Source: an uncultured Spirochaetaceae bacterium
Lineage (GTDB): Bacteria; Spirochaetota; Spirochaetia; Treponematales; Treponemataceae
Assembly (NCBI GenBank): GCA_902766345.1
Contig: CACXDK010000067.1
Location: 1-12,406 of the forward strand
Length of the DNA: 12,406 bases
Reading direction: 5' to 3'
Part shown: positions 1 through 8,698 of the stretch, piece after piece
How positions within the stretch are numbered: the first letter of the stretch is position 1
Layout of the letters: each line of letters starts with the position of its first letter
Notes under the pieces: generated by a model
The model's input: only the letters and a program-made list of their open reading frames with translations
Told to the model about the DNA's origin: nothing
The model's database searches: none
Made by a program: the position numbers and the translations under genes

Positions 1-2226
1 TCTGAAGTGTTCTCTATTGATGGTACATTCTCTAATCCTTTACAAAAGAAACTGTCAAAAGAAACTTTATTCAAAGATTGCTATTTTAATGCCATAACTC
101 AAATAAAGAATTTTCCACTTATACGTATGATTCCTAAACAGTATGCGGATGATACTTTTAATGGAACTGTAATTGCAAGTGGAACTTTGGAAAATCCTTA
201 TGTTTCTGTTACGGTAGACAGTCTTTCAGCTCAATATGGAACAAAACCTGTTATTGTAAATGGTAAGGCTGAATTGATTGAGGGTGCTGTGTCTGTTCCT
301 GATTTTAAATTGTCATGGGGAAATTTTAAACTTAGGGATGTAAAGGGTAGTTTTAATATAAAAGATTTTAATGCAACAGCAACTGGGGATCTTTCAATTT
401 CTGTTTTAGGTGGAAGAATTATTAATATTCCTCTTGATATTGTAATGAGCAATATGGACGAAAGTCGTGTAAAGCCTAATGGAAAGAAAAGATATATTCC
501 TAATAAATTCCTTATTACAGGTGATTCTTCTGTTACTGCAAAGGGACTCATAAACGGTAGCATTCCTGTTCATGCGGAAGTAAAAAAAGACGGAAAGCTG
601 ATTACTTTTGCTTCTGATGAATCTATGGGAGTAAAAGGTAGTTATGTATTAAAGGAAGGTACATTTAATTGTAATATTCCATCTGATAAGCCTTTGCATG
701 GTAATGCAAATGGTTTAATCCGTAAGGGAAAGATTGATTTAACTGTAAGTGATATTTTCTGTAATTTTGCACAGTTTAAGGAACTTGTAAATACTGACTT
801 TTTTGCTGTTTATGACGGCATTCTTTCTGGACGTGTCTATGTTACAGGCCTTACAAGTGATCCTACTTTAGATGGTGCCTTGCTTGCCCGTAATTTTGAA
901 TTCAGTCTTCCGTTGGCCATTCCTCAACACATGAGAACGAAAAATCTGTTGATTACGCTTGACGATAATCAATTGGAAGTAACAGAAAGTAAATTTCAAG
1001 TGGCTGGCAACTGGGTTTCTACCTCTGCTATGCTTGTATTGGATAGATGGGGGGTTTCTTCATTTAAGCTGAATGCCAGAACTTTAGATGATGATGTTTT
1101 GCCTTTAAATATGAATGTTCCTAATGTTGGCATTCAGGGAAACGCAGGGGCAAAGTTTGCTCTTTCTTATGAAGGAAGAGTTCTGACTATGAATGTTAAC
1201 GGTAGCTTGAATAATGCAGATCTTCATCTTTTGAATGGAATGCTTCCATTTAATAATGATAAATCAAAAAAGCCTGTGGATGAAGATAGGGAAAGCTTCT
1301 TTACTTCTTTAACACGAACCATGGATGTTGTAATTAATATTGATGCCGTTATGGGCCGTAAGGTTAATATTGTCATAAATCCATTCTTGCGTGCATTAGT
1401 TACTCCGAATACCAAATTTCATTTTGATCTTGATAGTGGAAAAGGTGTATGGAATCTTAAGAGTGATGTTGCCCTTAGGGGTGGTCAGATTACATATTTG
1501 ACAAGAAACTTCTATATAAAAGATGGTCGCATTACGTTAAATGAGTCTCAGAACGGATTTAATCCTTTTATTACGTTAAGTGCAGAAACTCGTGAACGCG
1601 ATGAAAACAATATTCCTGTAACAATCGTACTTTCTGCTGAAAATCAACCTCTTGCAAACTTTAGAGGAAGAGTTTATTCTATTCCAGCTCGTTCTGAAGC
1701 TCAGATAATGGCCATGCTTGGTCAGATTGCGACAGGTGATTCTTCTGATATAGGCAGTTTTTTCCTTTCAGGTCTTGATTATGGAATGCATATAACTGTT
1801 CTAAGAAAAATGGAGAACTCATTGCGTGATTTGTTTAATTTTGATATATTCTCTATTAGAGTTAATGTATTGCAGAATTCCTTGAAATATGGATTATCTT
1901 CAACTTCAGATACAGAAGATGCGATATTTAGAAATCCTATAGGTAACTATTTGGACAATTCAAGTGTTTATATTGGAAAATACTTTGGAAGTTCTATTTA
2001 TGCCGATGTTCTTTTGCAATGGACATACGACGAGAATCTTGCTAGAAGATCAAAATTTGTAGGCAGTGGACTCGTATTTCATCCTGAAGTGGGTGTGGAA
2101 TTTGATGCTCCATTTGCAAAAATACGATGGAACTTTGCTCCGGATTTGTCTGCACTGCATAATGGAGAAGTCCCATCTATTGTAGCAGGAACTTCGGTAA
2201 CTTTATCTTGGAGAATAACATTTTAA
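1..2226 (+). CDS. tamB: TamB-like translocation/assembly protein, 3' part (5' end outside window)
   Basis: The frame is open from the first base, and the GTG at position 7 is simply an internal codon, so the gene starts upstream. 741 residues are visible. The sequence is a long run of alternating polar and hydrophobic beta-strand segments with no membrane span, as expected for the beta-taco groove of TamB/AsmA-like proteins that bridge the periplasm. Near residues 490-600 it carries the best conserved part of the TamB C-terminal domain (DUF490): a GGQITYL segment, then IKDGRITLNE, PFITLSAETRE and a SEAQIMAMLGQ block. The last residues, LSWRITF, end in phenylalanine like an outer-membrane strand. 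In the family this domain contacts an Omp85 partner; here BamA starts two bases after the stop codon. In Borrelia, as I recall, TamB pairs with BamA because no TamA exists. Family assignment is firm; the exact role (protein insertion or lipid transport) is not decided by sequence. Confidence 0.88.
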   Translation, partial: SEVFSIDGTFSNPLQKKLSKETLFKDCYFNAITQIKNFPLIRMIPKQYADDTFNGTVIASGTLENPYVSVTVDSLSAQYGTKPVIVNGKAELIEGAVSVPDFKLSWGNFKLRDVKGSFNIKDFNATATGDLSISVLGGRIINIPLDIVMSNMDESRVKPNGKKRYIPNKFLITGDSSVTAKGLINGSIPVHAEVKKDGKLITFASDESMGVKGSYVLKEGTFNCNIPSDKPLHGNANGLIRKGKIDLTVSDIFCNFAQFKELVNTDFFAVYDGILSGRVYVTGLTSDPTLDGALLARNFEFSLPLAIPQHMRTKNLLITLDDNQLEVTESKFQVAGNWVSTSAMLVLDRWGVSSFKLNARTLDDDVLPLNMNVPNVGIQGNAGAKFALSYEGRVLTMNVNGSLNNADLHLLNGMLPFNNDKSKKPVDEDRESFFTSLTRTMDVVINIDAVMGRKVNIVINPFLRALVTPNTKFHFDLDSGKGVWNLKSDVALRGGQITYLTRNFYIKDGRITLNESQNGFNPFITLSAETRERDENNIPVTIVLSAENQPLANFRGRVYSIPARSEAQIMAMLGQIATGDSSDIGSFFLSGLDYGMHITVLRKMENSLRDLFNFDIFSIRVNVLQNSLKYGLSSTSDTEDAIFRNPIGNYLDNSSVYIGKYFGSSIYADVLLQWTYDENLARRSKFVGSGLVFHPEVGVEFDAPFAKIRWNFAPDLSALHNGEVPSIVAGTSVTLSWRITF

Positions 2227-2227
2227 A

Positions 2228-4705
2228 ATGAGGATGTATATGAATTGTAAACGGCTCTTAACAGTACTTCTTGTTATGCTTTTGTGCTTTACGCACATTT
2301 TTGCACAGGATGATTCTGACTGGTACTATAATAAGCCTATTAGCAATATTTCATTTAAAGGTCTTAATAATATAAAAGCTTCCGATATGGAAGGTATTAC
2401 TCATGCTTTCTTAGGAAAAAGATTTGATGACGAAATCTTTTCTGATCTGCTTAACAGAATTTTTGCACTGAATTATTTTGAAGATGTAAATCCTGTTGCT
2501 CTTCCTGGAGATAAGGATTATAAAACTGTAAAAATAGAACTTAATGTTGTTGAATATCCTGTTGTTTCTGATTTAAAAATTATAGGCTATAAGAAACTCC
2601 GTGGTTCTGAATTGCGCGATGCTATTTCTACTAAAGAAAAAAGTATCTATGACGAAGAAAAAAGACTTGCTGATGAACAGGTCTTGAAGAATCTGTATCT
2701 TTCCCGTGGTTTTAGTAATGCAAAAATCCGTTCAGAAGCTATTGAAACAGACGATGGCTTTAAGGTTACTTTCTATGTAAAAGAAGGTAGTCAGACGGTT
2801 GTTAAGGATATTGTATTTACAGGTAATACTATTGCTACAGAAAGAACTTTGAAAAGTAAACTTGCTTCAAAGCCTCACCGTTTGTTTCAGAAAGGTGCAT
2901 TTCAGGAAGCTTTGATTGAGCAGGATAAAAAGGCTATTATTCAGTATTATGGTGATAACGGATATATTGATGCCAAGATAATAAATGCAACTCAAACTTC
3001 TGAATTTAATGAAAAACAGAACCGCGAGGAAATAACCCTTCAATATAATATTCATGAAGGTTCCCAGTATACTTATGGTGGAACTACAATTCAGGGAAAT
3101 AGAGTTTTTACTAAAGAAGAACTTTTATCCATGATAAAATTAAAAGAAGGTGCTGTTTTTAATGCAACAAAGTTTCAGGAAGGAATTTCTGATATTCAGA
3201 ATAAGTATTTCAGCAATGGATACTGGTCAAACAATTTTGTGCCTCAGATAGATAAGGATTCTAATAACAAGACTATTGCTTATAGAATATACATTCAGGA
3301 AGGTTTGAGAAGCCATGTTGAAAGTATAACTATTAAAGGAAACAAAAGAACTAGGGAAGAAGTTATCCGTCGTGAAATTCCTATAGAATCTGGTGATATT
3401 TTTTCAAATGAAAAAGTAAATACTGGTATTCGTAATCTGTATAACCTGCAGTATTTTAAGCAGGTTGTGCCTGATGTAAAGCCTGGTTCTGAAGAAAACC
3501 TTGTAGATGTTTCTTTCAGCGTAGAAGAGCAGAGTACTCGTTCTGTTCAGTTTGGTCTTACTTTTAGTGGTACTGCAAATGCTGGAGAATTCCCTATATC
3601 TTTATTTGGTGGCTTTGAAGATACTAACTTGTTTGGAAGTGGAAAGACAGGAAGCATTTCTGCGACACTTTCTACTACAGAACAGTCTATTACTCTTGGT
3701 TATGGTCAGAACTGGATTTTTGATTTGCCAATCAGTAATTATGTTTCCTTTGGATATACACGTGCAATCCGTTCTACTCCGAGAAACGTATTGCTCCCTG
3801 ATGGAACCTTTGACTATTACAGTTATTATATGAAATATACTCAGCATAAGTTTACTCTTTCTGATACTATTTCAAGACGTTGGACTCCTAACTTTGCTAC
3901 GGTTCGCCTTAGTACTGGTATTACTTCAAGTTTGCTTACAAATATATATGATGATTCCCTTTATGTACCTGCATCAACAGCTATTTCTGAGTATCATAAT
4001 ACCTGGAATCCTGTTAACAGTATATTTGTGCAGTTGGCTCTTGATAATCGTGATAATTACTACAATCCTACAAAAGGATGGTTTGCAAGCCAGCGATTTA
4101 CCTGGTTTGGTCTTATGCCGAAAGGAAAATTTATTTTCCCTGATAATTTCGGTGAAACAGAATTCTTCCTGCGCTCTGCTACAAAGGCTGAAGGTTATTA
4201 TACATTGTTTAATATACCTGTAACAGACAGCTATACATTTAAAACTATTTTACGTGGATATTCAGGGCTTTCTATGCAGAGACCTTACATGAGAAGTAAG
4301 ATTTCTGAAACTAATGAACTGTATCTTGACGGAATGGTTCATACACGCGGTTGGGAAATTTATGATCAGGATGAGGGACGCGGTAACTTGACTTGGGTTA
4401 ATAGTGCTGAAATTCGTATTCCTGTATTCCCTAATGCTATTGCATTTGATTTATTCTTTGATGCTTCTATGGTTAAAGATGACATGAAAGACATAAAAGA
4501 TTTCCAGAATATGGATGACTGGTATTTCAGTTATGGTCCTGGTTTAAGTCTTACAATGCAGCAGTTGCCTTTGCGTTTGTTCCTTGCAAGTAATTTCAAG
4601 ATTGAAAGCGGTGATGTTGTTTTGAAGGATAGAGATGGAGATACTCTCCATAACTGGCTTTCTACATGGCACTTTGTTCTTTCAATTAATATGCCAAATC
4701 AATAA
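2228..4705 (+). CDS. bamA: BamA, outer-membrane protein assembly factor (Omp85 family)
   Basis: Central subunit of the BAM complex, which folds beta-barrel proteins into the outer membrane. 825 residues from the first ATG. An N-terminal signal peptide (basic start, hydrophobic core, likely cut after IFA and before QDD) is followed by five POTRA repeats at roughly 35-110, 111-187, 188-279, 280-362 and 363-439. Each has a hydrophobic strand followed by a GN or GY/GL turn, for example FTGN, IQGN and IKGN. A 16-strand barrel fills 440-825. The lid-loop motif of Omp85 proteins is present as R707-G708-W709, with Trp where many BamA proteins have Phe or Tyr. Length is normal for the family. Three in-frame ATGs occur at 2228, 2234 and 2240; GAGG at 2230-2233 is best spaced for 2240, which would give 821 residues with an unchanged signal core. 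It follows tamB by one base and precedes skp, a coherent envelope-biogenesis group. Confidence 0.95.
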   Translation: MRMYMNCKRLLTVLLVMLLCFTHIFAQDDSDWYYNKPISNISFKGLNNIKASDMEGITHAFLGKRFDDEIFSDLLNRIFALNYFEDVNPVALPGDKDYKTVKIELNVVEYPVVSDLKIIGYKKLRGSELRDAISTKEKSIYDEEKRLADEQVLKNLYLSRGFSNAKIRSEAIETDDGFKVTFYVKEGSQTVVKDIVFTGNTIATERTLKSKLASKPHRLFQKGAFQEALIEQDKKAIIQYYGDNGYIDAKIINATQTSEFNEKQNREEITLQYNIHEGSQYTYGGTTIQGNRVFTKEELLSMIKLKEGAVFNATKFQEGISDIQNKYFSNGYWSNNFVPQIDKDSNNKTIAYRIYIQEGLRSHVESITIKGNKRTREEVIRREIPIESGDIFSNEKVNTGIRNLYNLQYFKQVVPDVKPGSEENLVDVSFSVEEQSTRSVQFGLTFSGTANAGEFPISLFGGFEDTNLFGSGKTGSISATLSTTEQSITLGYGQNWIFDLPISNYVSFGYTRAIRSTPRNVLLPDGTFDYYSYYMKYTQHKFTLSDTISRRWTPNFATVRLSTGITSSLLTNIYDDSLYVPASTAISEYHNTWNPVNSIFVQLALDNRDNYYNPTKGWFASQRFTWFGLMPKGKFIFPDNFGETEFFLRSATKAEGYYTLFNIPVTDSYTFKTILRGYSGLSMQRPYMRSKISETNELYLDGMVHTRGWEIYDQDEGRGNLTWVNSAEIRIPVFPNAIAFDLFFDASMVKDDMKDIKDFQNMDDWYFSYGPGLSLTMQQLPLRLFLASNFKIESGDVVLKDRDGDTLHNWLSTWHFVLSINMPNQ
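2230..2233 (+). promoter_or_regulatory. Shine-Dalgarno-like GAGG favouring the third bamA ATG
   Basis: GAGG lies inside the first two codons of the longest reading frame and six bases before the ATG at 2240. No purine-rich site lies at a useful distance before the ATG at 2228, which is separated by one base from the tamB stop. The site therefore argues for initiation at 2240, although reinitiation by ribosomes finishing tamB could also use 2228. Confidence 0.5.
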
Positions 4706-4723
4706 TTATGAAGGTGGACTAAT

Positions 4724-5248
4724 ATGAAAATTAAAAGATTTATTCCTTTTGTTTTAAGCTTGATTCTTTCTTGTGGAAGTTGCCTTTATGCACAGCAAAT
4801 TACAAAATTTGCAGTTGTTGATACTGCACGTGTGTATCAGGCATATTTTATGAATTCATCTCCAGTTCGTAATTATGAGTCAAAGAAAAATGAATTTCAA
4901 ACTGAAATTAATAATTTGACTCAGGAATTGCAGTCTCTTCATAATCAAAAACTTGAATATGAAAAGAATGGGGATCTTGTAAATTCCGCAAGAATTCAAG
5001 CTGAAATAACAAAGAAATCTGATTATATTTCTGAATATACAAGTGCAAAAAATACAGAACTGGAATCTATAAAAAATTCATTAAAGACTAATGATGATTT
5101 TTATCAGAGACTTTATTCAACTTTGGAGCAAGTTGCTGAAGCTGGTGGTTATAGTGTTGTAATGAGTTTACAGCAAGCAAATGCAATCTTGTGGTATAGT
5201 CCTTCTGTTGATATTACTGATACTGTCATAAGTAGATTAGGATTATAA
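4724..5248 (+). CDS. skp: Skp/OmpH-family periplasmic chaperone
   Basis: 174 residues, close to the usual 160-190 of OmpH/Skp proteins. A signal sequence (basic start, hydrophobic residues 6-16) leads into FAVVDTARVYQAY at about 28-40, the standard first strand of this family. A long charged, glutamine- and lysine-rich coiled-coil hairpin follows at about 50-125, then a return segment ending in the GGYSVVMS strand. In the family, Skp trimers hold unfolded outer-membrane proteins between the Sec channel and BamA, which fits the position directly after bamA. AAGGTGG at 4711-4717, six bases before the ATG, is a good ribosome site and fixes the start. The signal region contains ILSC with cysteine 17, which could be a loose spirochaetal lipobox; the alternative is ordinary cleavage after LYA at residue 23. 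Which one is used cannot be told by eye. Confidence 0.9.
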   Translation: MKIKRFIPFVLSLILSCGSCLYAQQITKFAVVDTARVYQAYFMNSSPVRNYESKKNEFQTEINNLTQELQSLHNQKLEYEKNGDLVNSARIQAEITKKSDYISEYTSAKNTELESIKNSLKTNDDFYQRLYSTLEQVAEAGGYSVVMSLQQANAILWYSPSVDITDTVISRLGL

Positions 5249-5259
5249 CGGTTGAATTC

Positions 5260-7830
5260 ATGTCTGATGATACGCCTCTTTTTGCTCAATATCAAAAGTT
5301 AAAGGAAGAAAATCCTGGTAAAGTTTTACTGTTTCGTGTTGGAGATTTTTATGAAATGTTCGATGACGATGCAGTTGAGATATCTAGAATGCTTAATCTT
5401 ACATTAACTCATAAAGTTGATCGTAAGATGTGCGGAATTCCTTTTCATGCTTCAAAGGTTTATATTGCAAGATTATTAAGACTTGGTAAAAAAGTTGCCA
5501 TTGCAGAACAGGTTGGAGAAGTTAACAAGGGAAAAGGTCTTGTAGAACGAAAAGTTATAGAAACCGTTACTCCAGGAACTGCTGTTGAATCTGAGTATTT
5601 GGATGGTGGTGTTAATAATTATTTGGCTTCTGTCTTTGTATGTCATGATAATGTAGGTTTTGCATATATTGATGTTACGACAGGAGAATTTAAGGCGACA
5701 AGTTTTCCTGAAAATTCTTTTACAGAAAATTTGGCGAAAGAATTGGGGCGATGTACTCCTAAGGAATTATTACTTCCAAATAGTCTTCAAAACAATAAGT
5801 ATATTAATCTTTTGTTGGAATCTGATACTATTTCTGTTTCGTGGTATCCTGATTGGAACTTTGATTTTAAATTAAATTATAATCGTCTTGTAAAGCAGTT
5901 TAAGACAACGAATCTTAGTTCTTTTTCATTGAATGAACAGTCTCCAGAAGTCCCTCCTGCAGGTTTCCTTCTTGATTATCTTGAAAAAACAACGAATACA
6001 GCTTTTCCTCATGTGACAGGTATTACTGTATATAAAGACTGTCAGTATGTAATTTTAGATGATTCTTCACGAAAAAATCTTGAGATTTTGAGCAATATAC
6101 GAGATGGTTCTTATGAATTCAGCCTTTTAGAGACATTATATTATACAAAGACTGCAATGGGACTTCGTATGCTGCGAAGTTTTCTTGCTTTTCCTCTTAC
6201 GGATGTAAGACTTATTCATGAGCGCCAGAATAGAGTTGAGTTTTTTGTAAACGATAGACACTTGTTCCGAACTGTTGCTGGAAAATTGGAAGGTATTCTT
6301 GATATAGAACGTTTATCTTCTAGAATTGCAATGGACAAAGCTCATGCCAAAGATCTAAAAGCTTTGCAGCAAAGTCTTTCATTATGGCTTGGAGCAAAAG
6401 AAGTTTTGAAGGAATCTTGTTTTTCGTTTTTAGATTCTACGGAAGCACAAGAAGTAATTGATTTAATTCAGAATGCTATTTGTGATGATCCTGCAACTAT
6501 GTTTAATGAAGGACGTATTATACGTGCAGGATGGTCTGAGGAACTTGATCACTGGCGTGATGTTCATGATAATTTTAATAAGGTTCTGGATGATTATTGT
6601 GAAGAGGAAAAATCTAAAACAGGAATATCAAATCTTCGTATACGCAATAATGTTAATCATGGATACTATATTGAAGTAACAAGAGGTAAATTGGCTTCTG
6701 TTCCGTCTCATTTTATAATGAAACGGGCTCTTGTTAATGTTGAGCGGTATACAACTGAAAAACTTCAAGAACTTGAAGCGAGTTTGAATGAATCAGGTTC
6801 AAGGATTCTTGAGTTAGAGCATGATTTGTATATTGAAGTTCGTAATAAACTAAAAGTATATATACCATATCTGAAACAGATTGCTTTTGAAATAGCAGGT
6901 ATTGATGTTGCTCAATCTTTTGCAGAAGCTGCCATAAAAAACGACTGGGTTAAACCTGTTATTGATGATAGTCTTGAATTTGATGTAAAAGATGGAAGAC
7001 ATCCTGTTGTAGAAGCTCATATACCTAGTGGGGAATTTGTTCCTAATGACATTTCTTTACTTACTCAGTCAGATACTACATCTTTTGCATTAATTACAGG
7101 ACCTAATATGGCTGGTAAAAGTACATTTTTGCGTCAAAATGCATTAATTGCACTTCTTGCCCAGACTGGAAGTTTTGTACCATGTTCTTATGCTCATATA
7201 GGTGTTATTGATCGAATTTTCTGTCGTGTTGGTGCTAGTGATAATCTTGCAAAAGGAGAGTCTACATTTTTAGTTGAAATGACTGAAACTGCTAGAATCC
7301 TCAGATCTGCAACAGAACGTTCTCTTGTCATAATGGATGAAGTGGGAAGAGGTACAAGTACAGAAGACGGACTTTCAATTGCATGGGCTGTAAGTGAGCA
7401 TCTTTTAAATACTATACGGTGTAAAACTCTTTTTGCAACTCATTATCATGAATTGACACGAATAGAACATCCTTTACTGAAAAAATTATGCATGGCTGTA
7501 AATGAAAACGGAGAGGATATTGTATTCTTGAGGAAAGTAATTTCTGGTTCCAGTGAAAACAGTTATGGAATTCATGTTGCAAGACTTGCAGGTGTGCCAG
7601 ATTCTGTTATTAAGAGAGCTGGTGACATACTTTCTTCTATTCAGGATGGAGCTGAAAAGACCTTAATTCCTGCAAAAAAGGAGCAATCTTTTTCTTCTGG
7701 AGGCCTTTTCAGTGATGAAGAATTGATTTTGAATGAAATTTTGAGTACTGATATAAATAATCTTACACCTATAAATGCTTTTAATCTTGTTTCTAGATGG
7801 AAAAATACACTTTTAGGAAATTCTGAATAG
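5260..7830 (+). CDS. mutS: MutS, DNA mismatch recognition ATPase
   Basis: Binds mismatched or looped-out bases and starts mismatch repair with MutL. 856 residues, nearly the length of E. coli MutS. The mismatch-binding F-x-E motif is present as F30-Y31-E32 in GDFYEMF. The Walker A motif is GPNMAGKST from G614, with K620. The ABC signature STFLVEMTETA starts at S668. Walker B is MDEVGRGTS with D693 and E694, and the catalytic histidine region THYHELT has H728. These four sites fall at the same residue numbers as I recall for E. coli, so there is no large insertion or deletion between domains II and V. The C-terminal helix-turn-helix and dimer tail are present and end in FNLVSRWKNTL. It starts 11 bases after skp with only a weak GGTTG upstream, so translation may depend on the upstream gene. 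No mutL is in the window. Confidence 0.98.
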   Translation: MSDDTPLFAQYQKLKEENPGKVLLFRVGDFYEMFDDDAVEISRMLNLTLTHKVDRKMCGIPFHASKVYIARLLRLGKKVAIAEQVGEVNKGKGLVERKVIETVTPGTAVESEYLDGGVNNYLASVFVCHDNVGFAYIDVTTGEFKATSFPENSFTENLAKELGRCTPKELLLPNSLQNNKYINLLLESDTISVSWYPDWNFDFKLNYNRLVKQFKTTNLSSFSLNEQSPEVPPAGFLLDYLEKTTNTAFPHVTGITVYKDCQYVILDDSSRKNLEILSNIRDGSYEFSLLETLYYTKTAMGLRMLRSFLAFPLTDVRLIHERQNRVEFFVNDRHLFRTVAGKLEGILDIERLSSRIAMDKAHAKDLKALQQSLSLWLGAKEVLKESCFSFLDSTEAQEVIDLIQNAICDDPATMFNEGRIIRAGWSEELDHWRDVHDNFNKVLDDYCEEEKSKTGISNLRIRNNVNHGYYIEVTRGKLASVPSHFIMKRALVNVERYTTEKLQELEASLNESGSRILELEHDLYIEVRNKLKVYIPYLKQIAFEIAGIDVAQSFAEAAIKNDWVKPVIDDSLEFDVKDGRHPVVEAHIPSGEFVPNDISLLTQSDTTSFALITGPNMAGKSTFLRQNALIALLAQTGSFVPCSYAHIGVIDRIFCRVGASDNLAKGESTFLVEMTETARILRSATERSLVIMDEVGRGTSTEDGLSIAWAVSEHLLNTIRCKTLFATHYHELTRIEHPLLKKLCMAVNENGEDIVFLRKVISGSSENSYGIHVARLAGVPDSVIKRAGDILSSIQDGAEKTLIPAKKEQSFSSGGLFSDEELILNEILSTDINNLTPINAFNLVSRWKNTLLGNSE

Positions 7831-7854
7831 AATTGTGTACAAAAATGATACTTC

Positions 7855-7863
7855 TGGGATAAT
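7855..7863 (+). promoter_or_regulatory. possible extended -10 promoter element before comF
   Basis: TGGGATAAT matches an extended -10 (TG, one base, then GATAAT with five of six consensus bases). A weak TTGTGT at 7833-7838 lies 19 bases upstream. Transcription would begin around 7870, only a few bases before the comF start, giving an almost leaderless message. Such matches occur by chance in AT-rich DNA, so this is tentative. Confidence 0.22.
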
Positions 7864-7874
7864 TACTATTATGT

Positions 7875-8630
7875 ATGGTAAATATAATTCAGAAAACTTA
7901 TAAATTTGGTAATGTTTTAGGTTCACGGCTTTGTAGTCAAGAACAATGTGTTTGCTGCGGTAACTTATGTTTTGGAATGCCGTTGTGTAAGGATTGTAAA
8001 ATTGTTTTAGAACAGGAAGCTCTGTATTCTGTAACACCTCGTTGTAAGATATGCGGAAAAGTACTTTTGTCTGAAAATGAGATATGTATGACTTGTAGGA
8101 ATGGAACTGTTCTAAAAGATTGTGATTCTGTATTCCCCTTATGTTCATACAAACTATGGAAAAAAAATCTTGTTTTTGAATGGAAAATAAATAATAGGCG
8201 TATTCTTACTGAAGTTTTTGCAGATTTGCTGTATGCATCGTTATGTATGCGCTTTGATCAAAAAAATATTCCTGCAATTGTTCCTGTGCCTCCTCATAAA
8301 GGAAAGGTAAGGACTAGAGGTTGGGATCAGGTTGAAGATTTATGTGTGTGTCTTCATAGGAAATATGGTTTAAAAATACTTCATCTTTTGGAAAATTGTT
8401 CCTTTGAACAGCAAAAAAAGAAGAATTTTAAGAATAGACTTGCTAGAAATAATGCATTTATTCTTTCCGATAATATAATTAAACTGAAAAAAAATCATGA
8501 AATTCCGGAAGAAGTCTTGCTTCTGGATGATGTTATAACAACAGGGGCAACTATTAATGCTTGTTCTAAGGTTTTAAAGCAGTCTGAAATTATAAAAGTG
8601 AATGGAGTTTCAATTTTTATAGTAGACTAA
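7875..8630 (+). CDS. comF: ComF-family protein: double zinc ribbon plus phosphoribosyltransferase fold
   Basis: 251 residues, typical for ComF/GntX. The N-terminus has two CxxC pairs that can form the first zinc ribbon (C25-C28 with C38-C41) and two more that can form a second (C57-C60 with C71-C74). The C-terminal half is a type I phosphoribosyltransferase fold: VPVPPHK at 136-142, the ComF signature RTRGWDQ at 146-152, FKNRLARNN before it enters the PRPP loop, and LLLDDVITTGAT at 215-226 with D218 and D219. In naturally competent bacteria ComF helps single-stranded DNA enter the recombination pathway; in other lineages its role is unclear, and competence is not shown here. ATG 7875 is the first possible start, since an in-frame stop lies at 7860-7862, but it has no ribosome site at normal spacing. 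It follows mutS by 44 bases. Confidence 0.9.
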   Translation: MVNIIQKTYKFGNVLGSRLCSQEQCVCCGNLCFGMPLCKDCKIVLEQEALYSVTPRCKICGKVLLSENEICMTCRNGTVLKDCDSVFPLCSYKLWKKNLVFEWKINNRRILTEVFADLLYASLCMRFDQKNIPAIVPVPPHKGKVRTRGWDQVEDLCVCLHRKYGLKILHLLENCSFEQQKKKNFKNRLARNNAFILSDNIIKLKKNHEIPEEVLLLDDVITTGATINACSKVLKQSEIIKVNGVSIFIVD

Positions 8631-8636
8631 TAAACG

Positions 8637-8665
8637 TTCATGATGTAAAATATATGGTGTATAAA
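8637..8665 (+). promoter_or_regulatory. cheW: possible promoter before cheW (weak -35, good -10)
   Basis: In the 68-base gap between comF and cheW, TATAAA at 8660-8665 (five of six -10 bases) lies 17 bases after TTCATG at 8637-8642 (three of six -35 bases). Transcription would begin near 8672, leaving a leader of about 27 bases containing the cheW ribosome site. The geometry is right but the -35 is poor and the gap is AT-rich. Confidence 0.28.
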
Positions 8666-8698
8666 TTTGACTAGTAGGCTTTTTATAGGAGAAATGTA

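Noticed and set aside
7..9. GTG at position 7 as the tamB start
   Set aside because: The frame is open to the window edge, there is no signal anchor or ribosome site, and the family is much longer; the gene begins upstream.
231..563. 110-codon reading frame on the - strand
   Set aside because: Lies wholly inside the well-supported tamB frame, has no family features and no ribosome site.
3552..4223. Two + strand frames (3552-3833 and 3894-4223) inside bamA
   Set aside because: They are the +1/+2 readings of the T-rich beta-barrel codons, giving Leu/Val-rich text without family features; bamA is intact here.
7871..7903. 10-codon frame starting four bases before comF
   Set aside because: No ribosome site and no conservation evidence; mentioned only as a possible influence on comF start choice.
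7813..8152. Overlapping - strand frames across the mutS end and comF start
   Set aside because: They cover the conserved Cys codons of comF in antisense and show no recognisable domain or start signal.
8660..8688. Inverted repeat TATAAA ... TTTATA as a terminator or hairpin
   Set aside because: Six A-T pairs with a 17-base loop and no following T run; too weak, and it overlaps the promoter-like -10.
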